From Clavulina sp. PMI_390 (Eukaryota > Basidiomycota > Agaricomycetes > Cantharellales > Hydnaceae): a DNA stretch of 64,000 bases. The translations under genes and the position numbers were made by a program. This document shows, piece by piece, positions 20,678-32,617 of the stretch (positions are counted from its first letter, which is position 1; every line of letters begins with the position of its first letter). The notes below the pieces were generated by a model. It had not been told where the DNA came from. It saw only the letters and a program-made list of their open reading frames with translations, and ran no database searches. The stretch lies in assembly GCA_015039315.1 (NCBI GenBank), contig WIDE01000022.1:327968-391967 (forward strand), given 5' to 3'.

Positions 20678-23600
20678 ATGCCTCGAAAGTCCACCCCGGC
20701 GGTGCCTGTGAATCCTATCTATATTCCAGAGCTACCGAGGGCAGAAGAGGATGCTTTTAAAACATTTGAGCGCATCCCTGGAAACACATACCAAAATGCG
20801 AGCTTAGGTCGAGCCCCTGGTCAAGACGAAGGCACAGCCTGTGATTGTCAATTCGTTCCAGGTATGTTGTTTGTAGGGGGAACCCTTGACCTCGTGTTTT
20901 CTAACAATACGTACATAATCTACGTACTACCCTTGATGTGTGGTAGGTCGGAGTCGGCCTCAGGATGCGTGTGGCGAGGGATCCAACTGCATCAACAGGC
21001 TAACGTTGGTGGAATGTATTGACGGTGACTGTCCATCGCGCTCTCACTGCCAGAACCGAAGGTAATATTCCTAGAATGGTCATCCGTATCATGTGCTCCT
21101 CGCCTCATAGCTCCCGTCAGATTTCAGCAGAAACAGTACGCAGATATCGGTATCGTCCAAACCGAGAAAAAAGGGTTTGGACTACGGGCAGAATCACAGA
21201 TTGAACAGTACGTTTCTTTTATATCTTATTTCTTTGTGGATCTTAAACATAGTGTGGCGACCTGGTTAGGGATGGTTTCATATATGAATACATTGGCGAG
21301 GTGGTTAAGGAAGCCGAGTTCATGAAGCGGATGGCACGATACGCTCAAGAGGGCATCCGGCATTTTTATTTTATGATGCTTCAGAGGGAACAAGTACGCG
21401 CTATTTTCGTACAATGGATGGGGTATCATGAAAGCTGACCTCGTTATCTTATAGTTTATTGACGCTACCAAGAAAGGCAACATCGGGCGCTTCGCAAACC
21501 ATAGCTGTAATCCCAACTGCTATGTCGCGAAGTGGTTTGTCGGGAACAAAGTCCGAATGGGGATCTTTGCTAAGCGAACCATTTACCAGCATGAAGAGCT
21601 CACGTTCAACTATAATGTTGATCGTTATGGGTGAGCCGAACGTTACGCTCACTTTTACCCTCTGCTCAGATTTTGCCACAGCCACGACGCACAAACATGC
21701 TATTGCGGAGAACCAAATTGCGTTGGATTCATTGGAGGCACGACTCAAACTGATATTGGCGGCATGGATGATTTGTATATTGAAGGTAAGTCTTTGCGGC
21801 TGTTCTGCACCTCGGTCTCAGGCTCACCTCGTCAACAGCCCTTGGCATCATGGATGACGTTGAGAAGTACACACTCAAAGGGAACAGGAGAAAAAAGAGC
21901 AAGAAGCTCGACGAAGATTACCTAGTACGTGTCGTTGCATCATTAAGCACCTGCAGCCAACTAATTGCGTGGTGACCCCCAGCCTCCCATGAACCCGATG
22001 GTCGAAGACGAAGTCCCAGTCGTTGTCCAAGCATTGAGACAAGCCTCCTCATCAAACCTGAAGCTGCTGCCCCATCTGCTCACTCGCTTGGAAGTGAGAC
22101 ACATGTCCCTAATTATCTCCACTCAATACTAATCGACCTTCATAGTTAACCGTGGACCCTGATGCTCTTAGGAGTTTGATGCGACTGCGTGGGTTCAGCT
22201 TGATGCATAGCCTTCTTGGCGAGCATGGGGCTGATACCAAGCTCACTCGTATGGTGAGGGGTTCATCATACTATCTGCCATTCGTGATCTCATCGGTGCT
22301 GTCCTCTTATAGATTCTGGTCTCGCTAAAATCTTGGCCACTTTTGAATCGTAACAAAGTCGAGGATTCAAAGATTGAAGAGCCGATTCAGCAAATTATTG
22401 CCGGGGGCGAGCCGGAGCTCCGGTCATTAGCGCAAGGGGTAAGTTTTGATTCTTTCCCCTTCATCATCTATCCGAGATGCTTATGTTGTCTTCTAGTTGT
22501 TGGAGTGGTGGGGCACGTTGGAGACCGCTTATCGGATACCAAAACGAGCGATGCAGCTGGTATGATCTTCCGTGCTTCGTCGTTTTGCTAATATTCATGA
22601 ACTCCTCTCCTTTCCTTTCTTTCCTCACCAGGAAGAGGTTGATGGCCAGCCTCTACGCCTTGTCGCCGTCACCGAGCGTGCGTCAAAACGACCGAGAGAG
22701 GAGGAAGCCCAGGATGACCTTCCCACCTTTAAATACACCGCCGCTCCTAAGACTGTCAGGATGGCAGAAGAGGTGTACGAGATGCCTGTCCCTGTCCCCG
22801 CTGCTCGCCCTGCCGCTGCCTCAAAAGCGGACCTGGCCGCTATCATCGCCCGTGCCACTGAAGCCGCGGAGGCCGCCAAGGCTGAAGAGGTAAGACGTGC
22901 GCAAGAAGCAGAGGAGGCTGCAGAGAAGAAGCGCCTGGCAAAGCAGCGACGGGCAGAACGGGCAGAGCGTAAGAAGGACAGGGCCAATAAGGAAAAGCGC
23001 AAATCAGAGAAGGTTGCGTCCTCGTCCGCAGGGGCGTCCTCCTCCAAACCTGTTGACAAGGATAAAATTGTCCTCAAGCTCGTCGGGGAAGTTGTGGTGA
23101 AGTACATGTCTCATTACAAGAACCAGCTGGAGCATGAGACCTTCAAGAAGCATGCCAAGGAGGTAAGCTAGAGCATCTTGCGTCTCTGAATGACATGGTA
23201 ACATGACTTTTCCCGAGCTATTAGTTGACTCATCTCATCGCCGAGAAAGAGAAGAAGTCCCAATCCTACAAGGAAGGCAATCTCACGTCGTTGTCCGATG
23301 AGAAGCGGAAGAAGATGAAGAAGTTTATTATTGACTATGTTAAGAGTAAGTTGCAGCGGTAGTCGTTGTGTTTTTACCCTGCTGATCGAATCCTTGTCTA
23401 GAACTACTGAAGAGGAAATCTTCCAAGGCATCAGCCTCTGGGTCCGCGTCCCGGCAAACGCCAGTATCTGTATCCGAGGCTCAAACTCCCGATGATCGAG
23501 ATTCTAATGATGACGCCACCGGCCCTCCTCCCGGGCTCTTAGCGGAGGTCATGGGTGATGATATAGCAGAAGCACCACAGAACGGGGTCTCGGATTCCGA

Positions 23601-23742
23601 CTCTGAGGACGATTCTGATGATGCGATGTCAGTAGACGAGGACGAAGATATGGGAGGTCCTGAGCCTGTTGAGCGAGACTTGAACGCTACACCGCAAACT
23701 CCGCCACTCCCTCCAGGAGGTTTAGCAGCCCTCGTTAGATAA
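20678..23742 (+). CDS. SET2: Set2-type histone H3 lysine-36 methyltransferase
   Basis: Co-transcriptional H3K36 methylase acting with RNA Pol II. AWS domain: [24 protein letters not shown] and [15 protein letters not shown] domain: [28 protein letters not shown], the catalytic [11 protein letters not shown], and [13 protein letters not shown]. Post-[13 protein letters not shown]. The middle carries a helical block around [21 protein letters not shown] highly charged coiled-coil-like linker (about 22790-23040) leads to the SRI domain [20 protein letters not shown]. The SRI domain binds the phosphorylated Pol II CTD. The tail is acidic ([13 protein letters not shown]) and stops at 23740. About a dozen short introns occur. 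The start at 20678 ([10 protein letters not shown]) is the first ATG of the conserved frame, but an acceptor CTTAG lies right before it, so an upstream exon is possible. Confidence 0.9.
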
Positions 23743-24189
23743 CACGAACGCGCAGGAATGCGCTTCTAGCCCTTCTATCGCTACAGTCCTCCCTGTTACC
23801 TGGTTGCTGTCGCCAGATTCCATGGATTATATTTTAGTAGTCATAGGTTCCCTCATAATTCACTCAGTCATATGTGGAGGCGGCCTGGATTCCGCTGAGT
23901 ATGGTGAATCACCGGCTCGGGTTAAGATTGACGATGAGGCTTGATCTATCAGTGAGTATTCTGCAAAACCGCACTCTACGCGTAAAGCATGTCATCTAAC
24001 ATACAAGACGATAGATTAAATAAAATGCAGTGGAGTTGTTCATTCATAATGTGGCAAGGAAACTGTGAGATGAGTGGTGACAAATTTGAATGGAGATGCA
24101 ATGCGATTGGGAAGCATGGGGCACGGACATAAGAGATAAAGATATTATGGGCATGATGAAGCAGTGAAATAGGACTGGATACGGTGCGG
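23743..24189. other. convergent 3' region
   Basis: This stretch lies between the stop of Set2 (+) and the stop of the disordered nuclear protein (-). No gene is seen. It should hold both 3' UTRs. Confidence 0.45.
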
Positions 24190-26821
24190 TCAACCAACTG
24201 CAAAAAGATCGAGGGGATCTGGATCGCTATCGTCATCGGGCTCATACCGTTTCCGCTTTCCGGTAGGGCGAGAGGACTTGCTTGATGTACGACTGGGGGC
24301 TGTTGGCCGCTTTGAGCTCTTCGTAGACTTAGAGTTGGAGATGGAAGTTGATGCCAAGGTGTTGGGGTCATTCTTGGATCGCGAACGACCTGATGACGTG
24401 GTTGAGCTATTGCTTAATTTTGTCGTCACCGATGACATGGACGATGCAGCCGAGGGAATAAGTGTGGAGGATGAGTCCAACCTCCGTAATGTAGGCCGTT
24501 CGAGGAGCTGGGTGCCATCGGAGGGGGGTCCAGCTTCACCAACAGACGCCTTCGCACTGAGGCGACTAGTAGTAGCCTTCTTCGAGACGCTCGGAGCAGA
24601 TTTGGCTTTCTTTCGGAGTGGTGGTCGTGATATTTCATCGACATCATCGTCCAGCTCCACATCAGAAGTAGGAGGTGGCAACGGGACCCTTCGTACTACC
24701 TGCACTACCTCATCTGCCTTCTTGTTGGCCTCAATAGCAACGTCGTCCACGTCGGAATCCGAGGCGAGGGCACTCAGCGAGGGTCGTTTTGGCTTTCCAT
24801 TAGCGGTTGAAGAGGAGGTAATAGAAATGGCACGCTCGCCCTTGGGAAGGGGCTTAGATGAGGGCTGAACAACCTTCCCAGATGATTTATGGGGAGCCTC
24901 ATCCTCAGATAATACCACTTGATATGAGGATTTGGTAGCCCGGCCGCTGCCTGCTGCCGTCTTTGAAGGTTTCGCGGGTTTGGCTTCACTATCTGTGGTC
25001 TTGGGAGCAGGGGCGGATTTCGAGACGAGGCGTTTCGGCTTGCTTATGATGCTACAGGAAGAAGAGAACAACAGGTCAAATTAGGTTCCTTATAAAGCGA
25101 GCAACGAGAAACGCACTAAGCATCCTCGTCATCTGAAGAGTCATCTAGACGAGGTGGGGCAGGCTTCTTAGCTTTTAGAAGAGTTTGGGGAGCCTTTGAG
25201 GTCTTGGCAGGCTCGTCATCTTTTTGCTTGGCTGCCGTGCGAGCGGCTGGCTTGGGTTTCGTGACCTTTTTTGGTGGAGGAGAGGCATCACGATTCTCAT
25301 GGTCAGACTCGGTAATGATGGGGAGCTTGGGGTCCACTTTCTTGGCTCGGCGGCGTGAGGGTTGAGGCTCCTCGTCCGTAATTTGCGCATCCGAAGCGTC
25401 TTGTAATGCTTGTGAACGAGCTGCGGGACGACCGCGGGCCTTCTTTGTACGAGAAGGGGCCACGATGGGGAGCGGATCAGCTTCGGAGTCGGAAGCCGCC
25501 ATGATGGGTTTCCTTCGCTTCGACGTTTGTGAAGAGCCGGTATCATCCTTGGAAGCTGCTTTGGTGGTTCGGGTGGCCGAAACAGTCGACGACTTCTTGC
25601 GTGATGGCTTTGCTATTGGGGGCATTGCCAGAGGGTCGTCTGTATCAGATTCTGGGACCTTCCGCTTTGGAGGGCGCTTCTTGAGTTCTTCAGGAAGAAG
25701 GGTAGCTGATGAAGTAGGTTCTTTGGGTTGGGTTTCGCCTTTAAAAGGGTTATTCCTAGCAGCGTTAGCATCTGCGTCTAGAATCAGATCTTCCTCTTGG
25801 CCCTTCCGCTTGCGCTTTACAGGTGGTTCAGTGGCTGAAGAAGCTTGTGGCCGGGTCCCTTTGGTGGTCTTGGAACGAGAAATAAGTTCGCCGATGGGTA
25901 TATTATCATCGGTGTCTGAGATTTCGACTGGTGGCTTGCGTGTCTGGCGAGAACCATTCGTTGGACGGCCTTTGGATTGAGCCCCGACATACGATGAGAA
26001 TAAGGAAGAGCAGAGCGGAGGAGGCAAACACAGACCTTTTAATGAAGTGTCCGTAACAGATTTCTTGTCCTTTAGCTCGCTAAGGCTAGAGGAATGGACT
26101 TCGTTCGGATTTCCTATAGGGTCCGATGGTTGCGACCTCTTCTGTGGCTGTCGAGTGGCTTTCACAGAAGGCTTGGCAGAGAGTGTTTCTGCACCAGAGG
26201 GCTTGTCTGACGTAGTCACGTCAACGGGGGGAGCAGTTTCAGAAGAAGTTCTTCTCTTCTTTGCAGGCGCTGTCTTTAGCGCAAGCTCGTCCTCAGAGTC
26301 ATCAACCAGAGTACCTTTCCGCTTTCGCGAGGTAGTGGGTTTCGCCGACGCTGTAACCACAGGTGAGTCGAGGGCCTTCAAATTAACGAGTGGGGGCGGC
26401 GATGGGCCTCTGGCGGCGGCATTCTTAGCTTTCACGTTAGAGGTTGACTTCCGTTTGGTGGGGACAGCTGAGACATGATGTTGGGATGGGGATGGTGCAG
26501 GCACGGGAGCGTCGCGGTGTTCATCCGCATGTGATTTAGTAGAAGTTTTGTCTTTGGAAGAGGAGGATGTGCTAGAGGAATTGCTCGCCGATCCTGCCAT
26601 GGCGAGGATCTTGGCCAGCAAGGGGTTTTTGGTCGATGGGATGAATTTCCTACCACAGAAGTACGTCAGGTTTTCACATAACCGACTGGATTAACATATA
26701 AAGGGGAGATTTGAGGCGTATTGACATACCCAAGACCACCACGATTACGCATTTTGAGCGCGTTCCTCTCTCGCCATCCAAGGCCATCCAATGACTGAGT
26801 TGGTGCAATAACGCGATCCAT
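24190..26821 (-). CDS. large disordered, lysine/serine-rich protein of unknown function
   Basis: Exons 26730-26821, 25117-26649 and 24190-25051 give 828 residues, or 806 if the 66-nt stretch 25970-26035 is also an intron. That stretch has GT..AG ends and encodes an out-of-character run, LCLPPPLCSSLFSSY. The N-terminus is structured-looking: MDRVIAPTQSLDGLGWRER, RNRGGLGKF, then STKNPLLAKILAM. The rest is low-complexity, with many KRK/RKR basic clusters beside Ser-Asp-Asp-Glu acidic stretches (DSSDDEDA), and it ends KRKRYEPDDDSDPDPLDLF. This composition is typical of chromatin, nucleolar or mitotic proteins and rich in possible casein-kinase-2 sites. I do not recognise a family. It is divergent from the PP28 gene, with 243 bp between start codons. 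Confidence 0.7.
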
Positions 26822-27064
26822 GACTGCAGAAGCCAGGCAGTAGAAGAGCTTGAAGTAGTATGAACGTGAATCAGGCAAGCCCTTCCGTCAGCCAATGGCT
26901 GTGGAACGAGGGCTAACCAACAAAGGATCAACTGCTGGGGAGAAACGCCTTCGGGCCAAACAGGCACTCAAGGCCAAACAAGTGTCCCTCAATCCTGCAT
27001 TCATTTGCACTGCATACAATTGCTGCAGCGCCCCTCTCTCCCCTACTAATATCCAAACCTTGAG

Positions 27065-27972
27065 ATGGCCCGCGGACGTGGTGGAAAAGCTAAGCGTGGT
27101 GGCGGACATTCATTCAGCCGTGATCTCGTTTTGAATGAAGACGGTGTTGCCGTATCAAGTGGAGGTGGACGGTATGTGGTTCTCTTCCTTGTACCTAGGT
27201 CGCATGCTTGGATCGGATGCCACTGCGCTTCTCTTTATCATATTCCCCGTTGGTAATTGCTAAATATTGATGCGCTGATCCCTTATCTGACTGTAGATCG
27301 GCTCGCCGAGCTCGCGCAGCAGACGACGAGCGCGTATTCAATGGTTCCGATCCTGAGGAGGGGCAGTCTGGAGAAGAGAGCGAGGAAGAAGAAGAAGAGG
27401 AGGTGGAAGAGGAAGAGGAAGAGACACCCGCTGCTCCATCATCGGATGGTCCCGTAGACACTGCCGCAGCTCGAGCGGCGAAGAAGGCCCAGAAAGCTCA
27501 GGCTAAGGCCAAGGCGACAAAGGCTGCGGAGGACGAGGAAGGTGACAATGATGAGGATTTAGTCAATCCCAACCATGCGACTCCCAAGAACTTCAAAGCA
27601 GCAGATCTCGCAGCTTCCGCCGCGCCATCCCGTCGCGAGAGGTATGACTCGGATCTGTGCCTGCCGTAGATCCACTTACTGACCACATTATATTTCGACT
27701 AGAGAGGCGATAGAGAAGAAAGAGGCGCAGTTGCGCTATCAGAAGCTTCACGCCGCCGGAAAGACGGACCAAGCTAAGAGCGATCTTGCCCGTCTTGCGG
27801 AGATCAGGAAGCAGCGCGAGGCCGCAGCGGCCCAGCGCAAAGCCGAACAACAAGGTAGGCTGTCATCTTGTGCTGATTTACCGGCGTATACTCACTATAG
27901 CTGGTGTTCCATATAGAGAAAATCAAGGAAGCCGAAGCAAAAGCTGCTGCTTCAAACCAGAAGCGTTTATAA
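27065..27972 (+). CDS. PP28/PDAP1 (HASPP28) family phosphoprotein
   Basis: Exons 27065-27171, 27297-27641, 27703-27854 and 27917-27972. The N-terminus is Gly/Arg/Lys-rich ([16 protein letters not shown]). A long acidic Glu tract follows. Then comes the family core: [32 protein letters not shown] and [20 protein letters not shown], ending [12 protein letters not shown]. The core matches the casein-kinase substrate phosphoprotein PP28 family (PDAP1 in animals), whose exact function is poorly known. The splice phases all agree, which supports the model. It shares a short divergent promoter with the disordered protein on the - strand. Confidence 0.88.
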
Positions 27973-28127
27973 ACAAGGCCTCCCACGTTGCAGTGCTGCC
28001 AGCCAGCCATCTGTTTGCCTCGTCATTATCTTTTTACATGTACAATCCGAATATCAGTTTTACCGATCCACCACAGAGAGAGCCTGCTCTGTACCCTACG
28101 CTGGGACAGATCAGATTGTTGAGGTAT

Positions 28128-29154
28128 TTAGACTCGTCTCCGAACCAACGAAGGTGAAAGCGTCTGAGATTCTCCGGCGACAAATGCTGGGGAGACGATG
28201 GCATCCATGAACCAGTCTGTTGAATCCGTTGGTACCGTTTCACCTTCAGGCAGTAGCTGCTCTTTCAGAGCGATAGCCACTATCCAAAGGACATTCGGAT
28301 TAATTTTGTGGGTTTGGACAAGACAGGCCATTCAGACTCACCAAGATGGGGCTTTTGACGAGGGGTAGAACCTTAGGGGACATGGAATCAATCAAGGATT
28401 CAATCGGTGTGGCGAGAGCATATATTGTATACCTCCAGAAGTATACGTTGACAGAAAGCGGTCATAGAACCCTTTCCCGTACCCTAATCTGCCAAAAGTA
28501 CGATCAAACGCGACACCAGGCATCACGATAAATTCAAGACTATCAGGACTATCTTGTGCTATCAGTAAGATCATCAGCATCTCAAATCTTGAGTGATCAT
28601 ATTCCGCAAGTCAGTGAAAGCAAACATACCATTCTCCCGTGGAACGTCCGAATTTGATTGGAGTACATTGGGTTCTCGGATGCCCCACAAACCCGCAGGC
28701 AGTGAGTCGAGGTCGTCTCGGGAATATACACGGAGCATTTGGAGCTTTCCAGACTTTGGATCCTCCATTCGCGGAACAAACAATCTTTTACCTGTGATAC
28801 CAAACTGTTTTCAGCGCCAACGGCACTGTCAAAGCTCTTTAATATTACACACCTTTGTCAAGGATATGGTCAACTATCATTGAGGTGTCAACCTCTCCAT
28901 CCATTGATAGGAAGCAGCTAACTGAATTGCTGGCTTGGAATTCTGGCATCTCGACAAGGGCATTGGCAATATTTTCTGCTAGGCAATTCATTACGGAATG
29001 TATTAGCTAGGCCGACCCATGTGCTCCCTCCGTCATGCTAGAGGCTGGGACAGAACGCACACTGAAGGCGTACGGATTCTGGTGGTATGAGCTTGCGAAC
29101 AGCCAATGTGGCGGTTCGCAATGCTTTCTTTTGTGCGTGTAGCGCAGCTGACAT
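28128..29154 (-). CDS. 5-formyltetrahydrofolate cyclo-ligase (MTHFS)
   Basis: Converts 5-formyl-THF to 5,10-methenyl-THF with ATP, in folate one-carbon metabolism. Start ATG 29154 ([16 protein letters not shown]). Later segments: [45 protein letters not shown], then the ATP/substrate-loop signature [19 protein letters not shown] and FYDRFLSTY. The C-terminal half has [13 protein letters not shown]. Five short introns are needed. In two of them (28587-28620 and 28340-28430 areas) exact ends were set by frame and by homology. The stop TAA is at 28128. The first intron follows codon phase 1, giving QSENIAN across the junction. The motifs make the call firm, and the length is close to the family norm of 200-230 residues. 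Confidence 0.88.
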
Positions 29155-29439
29155 TTCCAACGAATTCGATTTGTAAGTCGGTGATACGAGGTTCTACCAG
29201 AAAACCTGGATAGTAAGTAGGGAGAGGTTGTTATTCTGCGCGCGTAGTGTTTGTATCCTGTTGACATCGAGGCCACATTTTCGACATCTGCTGTGACAGA
29301 GCGTGCTTTTCCTTCTTATCCGCCAACGCGCGCACCATCAGTGAGTATGTTTTGGAAAGAAGTGATGCATATACGCTGATATATACTGTCTACTCTCAGC
29401 ACTTCGGAGTGCGCATCATGCGAAAAACCTGAACTTTGC

Positions 29440-32400
29440 ATGCTGCTATCGACACGTTCAAGATTTGGCCTTCGTCTATCGAGAAGCTGCAACGCACCTC
29501 CCTCTTCAATTATCTCACTAATTTATGCCCGTAATATACACTCTTTGGCTCCAAAGAAACCCCCTCGTATCACTCATCCCCATCCTTCCTCTCGACAATA
29601 CTCCCGAGAAAATTCGACATTATCTTCAAGCCCTCTATTCCTTCGACACCCTCCCTCCGTTGTAACGCCTGCCCCCAACACATCACTACTAGAACTTGCT
29701 GCCAACTACGTCGACATCGATGTGTACCCCTCAGAGGCTGTCTGGTCCCTCACCAGCTTGGACCCTAATCATCCCGAGTGTCAGAAAGCGCTTCGCTTGA
29801 CACTCGAAGCTCGTAATATTGACGAGACCCAGTTCCTACGCTGGCGGAATGCCTTGCTCCCATCTACTTCATTCGAGCAGGCAACGAGGCACCTCTCTCA
29901 TGGGTTGATTCCTACGCCGAGCCTCTTCACGAGGAATTCGAGTTCAGTCACAACGTCTTCCTCTATGGATGACGCTATTCTGCGACAAATATGTGGTTCC
30001 ACCCCCATCGAAATAGTTCACGCCGTTGTCCTGCAGAAACTCTCTTCACCAAGGGACATACCGTTTGCTTTAGCGTTGGTAGGGTGTTTCGGGAGACAGC
30101 CTCATGCCAGCATGAGTATTGTGAATGACATGCTATTCACAATAGCTGCATTAGCTATAAAGCGCTCCGTTCGGTCTGCTATACCGGTAGTTCTGGCAGC
30201 TGTACGCGACGCTCTCGAACTGACTTCACAACCAAGGATGTCAAAGGCTGAGGTGGAGGCTCATCGTGATTCGAGCTCTCGGATTGCCAATGATTTGATC
30301 CTATCGCTTTGTAAATCGCTCCGCGTCCAAGGCTCTGCCGCAGGTTTCCCTCGAAGGCTCATTAGAAGTCGTCCTGCTCGCTCCTATAGTGAGACGGGGA
30401 CATTTACTACCAATGGTGCCGTGCGGACACTCCTGATTATGATGGAGACCCTCAGACTCAGTTTGAGGAACTCCACGTATCGACAAGTGACGCACGGCCG
30501 CACCGTGTACCTCTCCCCTTCGGTAGTCCGCATCGCCAATCGCCTACACAGGGCAAGCCAGCCTCAGGATGACACAACGGCACTCCCCCGCTCCACCATT
30601 CTTGAAGAATATACGGCTCTTGCTCGTAGCTATGCCCATGAGGGGCGACTACAAGACACAGTTCGAATGATTCAGCGAATCCGTGGCCTGAGCGACCAGG
30701 GATCAAGGAGAATGCTTTCCCCGACGTATGACAAGAGCGATTCCGTCAAGCTCCTATACAACAAGTATTCCCATTCCCCCTTACCTCCCCAGAGCTCACC
30801 CAAAGGAGAAGTACTCAGCAAGTTCAACGTGCTATTGTTGCTTGCGTTCAAGAACGAAAAAAGCTTCCGCGACGAGAGAAGATTTCCGCACGCACCAATG
30901 TCCTACTTTCTCCGCCTGCAACGCTTCTACAATGCGGCGGTTCAGGACTCATCCACGTCATCTTCCACCAAACGCTTCCTTCAGCACAGGATGTCAGAGA
31001 TTTGGAATATGTTCCTTGCCATTATAGCTGGGAAAAAAGGATTCCCAGCGGATAAGCTCTTGATGATGCTTGACTCATCGTTCAAGGATGCTGAAAAGCC
31101 ACATTTGAAACTTCAGATGCCCGCGGTTACAGCCTCGATCCATGGTCTAGTAGCCCGGAATGAGCCCAATGCCGCCGTGATGTTGTGGAAGAAATATGCC
31201 ACAAGGCTCGAACGGCGTCGCTCTAGTGCCTCTCAAAGGACCTCGCAGCCAGACTGGCTATTGGTCACCGCGGCAGGACAAGCATATGCTGCCTCTGGCA
31301 GGTTTTCTGATGCATGGGACCTTTTCCATCGCACATCTCTGCGTGATGATCAGGATACAGTGGAGCTTCAACATGGAAGGCTTATGTTCCTCACGACGTT
31401 CATCCGTGCGCTCTCGTTCGCGAATCGTCCCAATGTCGCGTACGCACTCTGGGATTCGATGGAATCTTGCTATGGCGTCCGACCAGACAATCATACGCTG
31501 AATGTCATTCTCATGACCGCCTCTACGCATAGTAAACCATCCGCAGCCGTCAGTCTCTCGCAACAGATGGGATGGCGGCTCCGCCGTGGATCCTCAACAA
31601 TCAGTGAAGGAGCGGGTCTCGATCGTGAAGAGCTGTTCAAGCATATCCATGCAGAGCTACTCGATCAAGCTGCTCCTCCTAGGCGCGACATTGGCTTCTG
31701 GTGGCGCGAGCGTCCGGCGTGGCAGGTTGCCAGGGAGATATTTCGCGAAGTTGTCCTGGGCAATTGGCCAGAGCTGGTTCGACTGGAGCCACCTGTCACT
31801 GCAAATCCCGAAGGGTACCACCCCCTGATTGACTGGCGCAAGCTTCGCTCCTCTATAACCGCACAGCCATCTTCGGGCACAGTACAAGGTATCTCTGCGT
31901 CGGAGAGCCATCAAGATGTCACCAGTGATGGAAATGTTGTGGATCCACCCCGAATCCTTACAATCCCCCCAGTCAGCGTCGGGAAGTATTACGATATCGT
32001 CCCGAACCAACGTAGCTTTGACGCCTATATCCAACTCCTTTGCGCGCACGATCTCATTGCAGAGCTCCCCGAGGTACTTCTCTGGGCACGCGAGCTCGGT
32101 ATCCTGCCCTCACACCGCTCGCTTCGCCTAGGTCTCGCATATTTTGCAGACATTGGGGCAGCAGCACCATTTGACCAAGCCGTGCTCGGAGCAGCTGGAG
32201 ACAGCCCCTACGAGCGCCTTAGAACTTGGCTAAAGGAGTGGGTTCCTGCGGGCTATATACCGACGGAGAGAGAGATTCGTGAGGAGAGGGCGCTTTGGGG
32301 GACCGAGAAGGACTCGTCGATGCGAGTGGAGGTTGCGAAGCGGAAGCGGTTAATGAATGCAAAGTATAGGGCGGCGAGGGGCGATTTGAGGAGGAAGAAG

Positions 32401-32484
32401 AAGGGCAGCAGATGGAAGCAAGCACTGAAAGAGCGTTTGATGCAAGGAGGGGATACTACTCAAAGAAACGTTACAATTTGGTGA
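29440..32484 (+). CDS. mitochondrial PPR-like protein
   Basis: A single uninterrupted frame of 1014 residues, unusual in this intron-rich neighbourhood. The N-terminus MLLSTRSRFGLRLSRS is Arg/Ser-rich without acids and fits a mitochondrial presequence. Helical pairs resembling pentatricopeptide repeats appear across the protein, for example ALARSYAHEGRLQDTVRM, AAGQAYAASGRFSDAWDLF, PNVAYALWDSMESCYG with VRPDNHTLNVILMTAS, and RSFDAYIQLLCAHDLIAEL. PPR proteins bind organellar RNA for stability, splicing or translation. The C-terminus is strongly basic (RKKKGSRWKQALKERLM). The repeats are irregular and the nucleotide code cannot be read safely. Mitochondrial RNA-related function is inferred. Confidence 0.75.
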   Translation: MLLSTRSRFGLRLSRSCNAPPSSIISLIYARNIHSLAPKKPPRITHPHPSSRQYSRENSTLSSSPLFLRHPPSVVTPAPNTSLLELAANYVDIDVYPSEAVWSLTSLDPNHPECQKALRLTLEARNIDETQFLRWRNALLPSTSFEQATRHLSHGLIPTPSLFTRNSSSVTTSSSMDDAILRQICGSTPIEIVHAVVLQKLSSPRDIPFALALVGCFGRQPHASMSIVNDMLFTIAALAIKRSVRSAIPVVLAAVRDALELTSQPRMSKAEVEAHRDSSSRIANDLILSLCKSLRVQGSAAGFPRRLIRSRPARSYSETGTFTTNGAVRTLLIMMETLRLSLRNSTYRQVTHGRTVYLSPSVVRIANRLHRASQPQDDTTALPRSTILEEYTALARSYAHEGRLQDTVRMIQRIRGLSDQGSRRMLSPTYDKSDSVKLLYNKYSHSPLPPQSSPKGEVLSKFNVLLLLAFKNEKSFRDERRFPHAPMSYFLRLQRFYNAAVQDSSTSSSTKRFLQHRMSEIWNMFLAIIAGKKGFPADKLLMMLDSSFKDAEKPHLKLQMPAVTASIHGLVARNEPNAAVMLWKKYATRLERRRSSASQRTSQPDWLLVTAAGQAYAASGRFSDAWDLFHRTSLRDDQDTVELQHGRLMFLTTFIRALSFANRPNVAYALWDSMESCYGVRPDNHTLNVILMTASTHSKPSAAVSLSQQMGWRLRRGSSTISEGAGLDREELFKHIHAELLDQAAPPRRDIGFWWRERPAWQVAREIFREVVLGNWPELVRLEPPVTANPEGYHPLIDWRKLRSSITAQPSSGTVQGISASESHQDVTSDGNVVDPPRILTIPPVSVGKYYDIVPNQRSFDAYIQLLCAHDLIAELPEVLLWARELGILPSHRSLRLGLAYFADIGAAAPFDQAVLGAAGDSPYERLRTWLKEWVPAGYIPTEREIREERALWGTEKDSSMRVEVAKRKRLMNAKYRAARGDLRRKKKGSRWKQALKERLMQGGDTTQRNVTIW

Positions 32485-32617
32485 TTTTATATCCGACTTG
32501 TACAGAGTTCGTTGAATGTCATTTGGGTGATTATGATTCAAGTGTGGAGCACGAATGAACGAGTAGTATACATGTGTGTGGATGTAACTGATAAAACCGC
32601 AAGCACGGAGAACAGAA

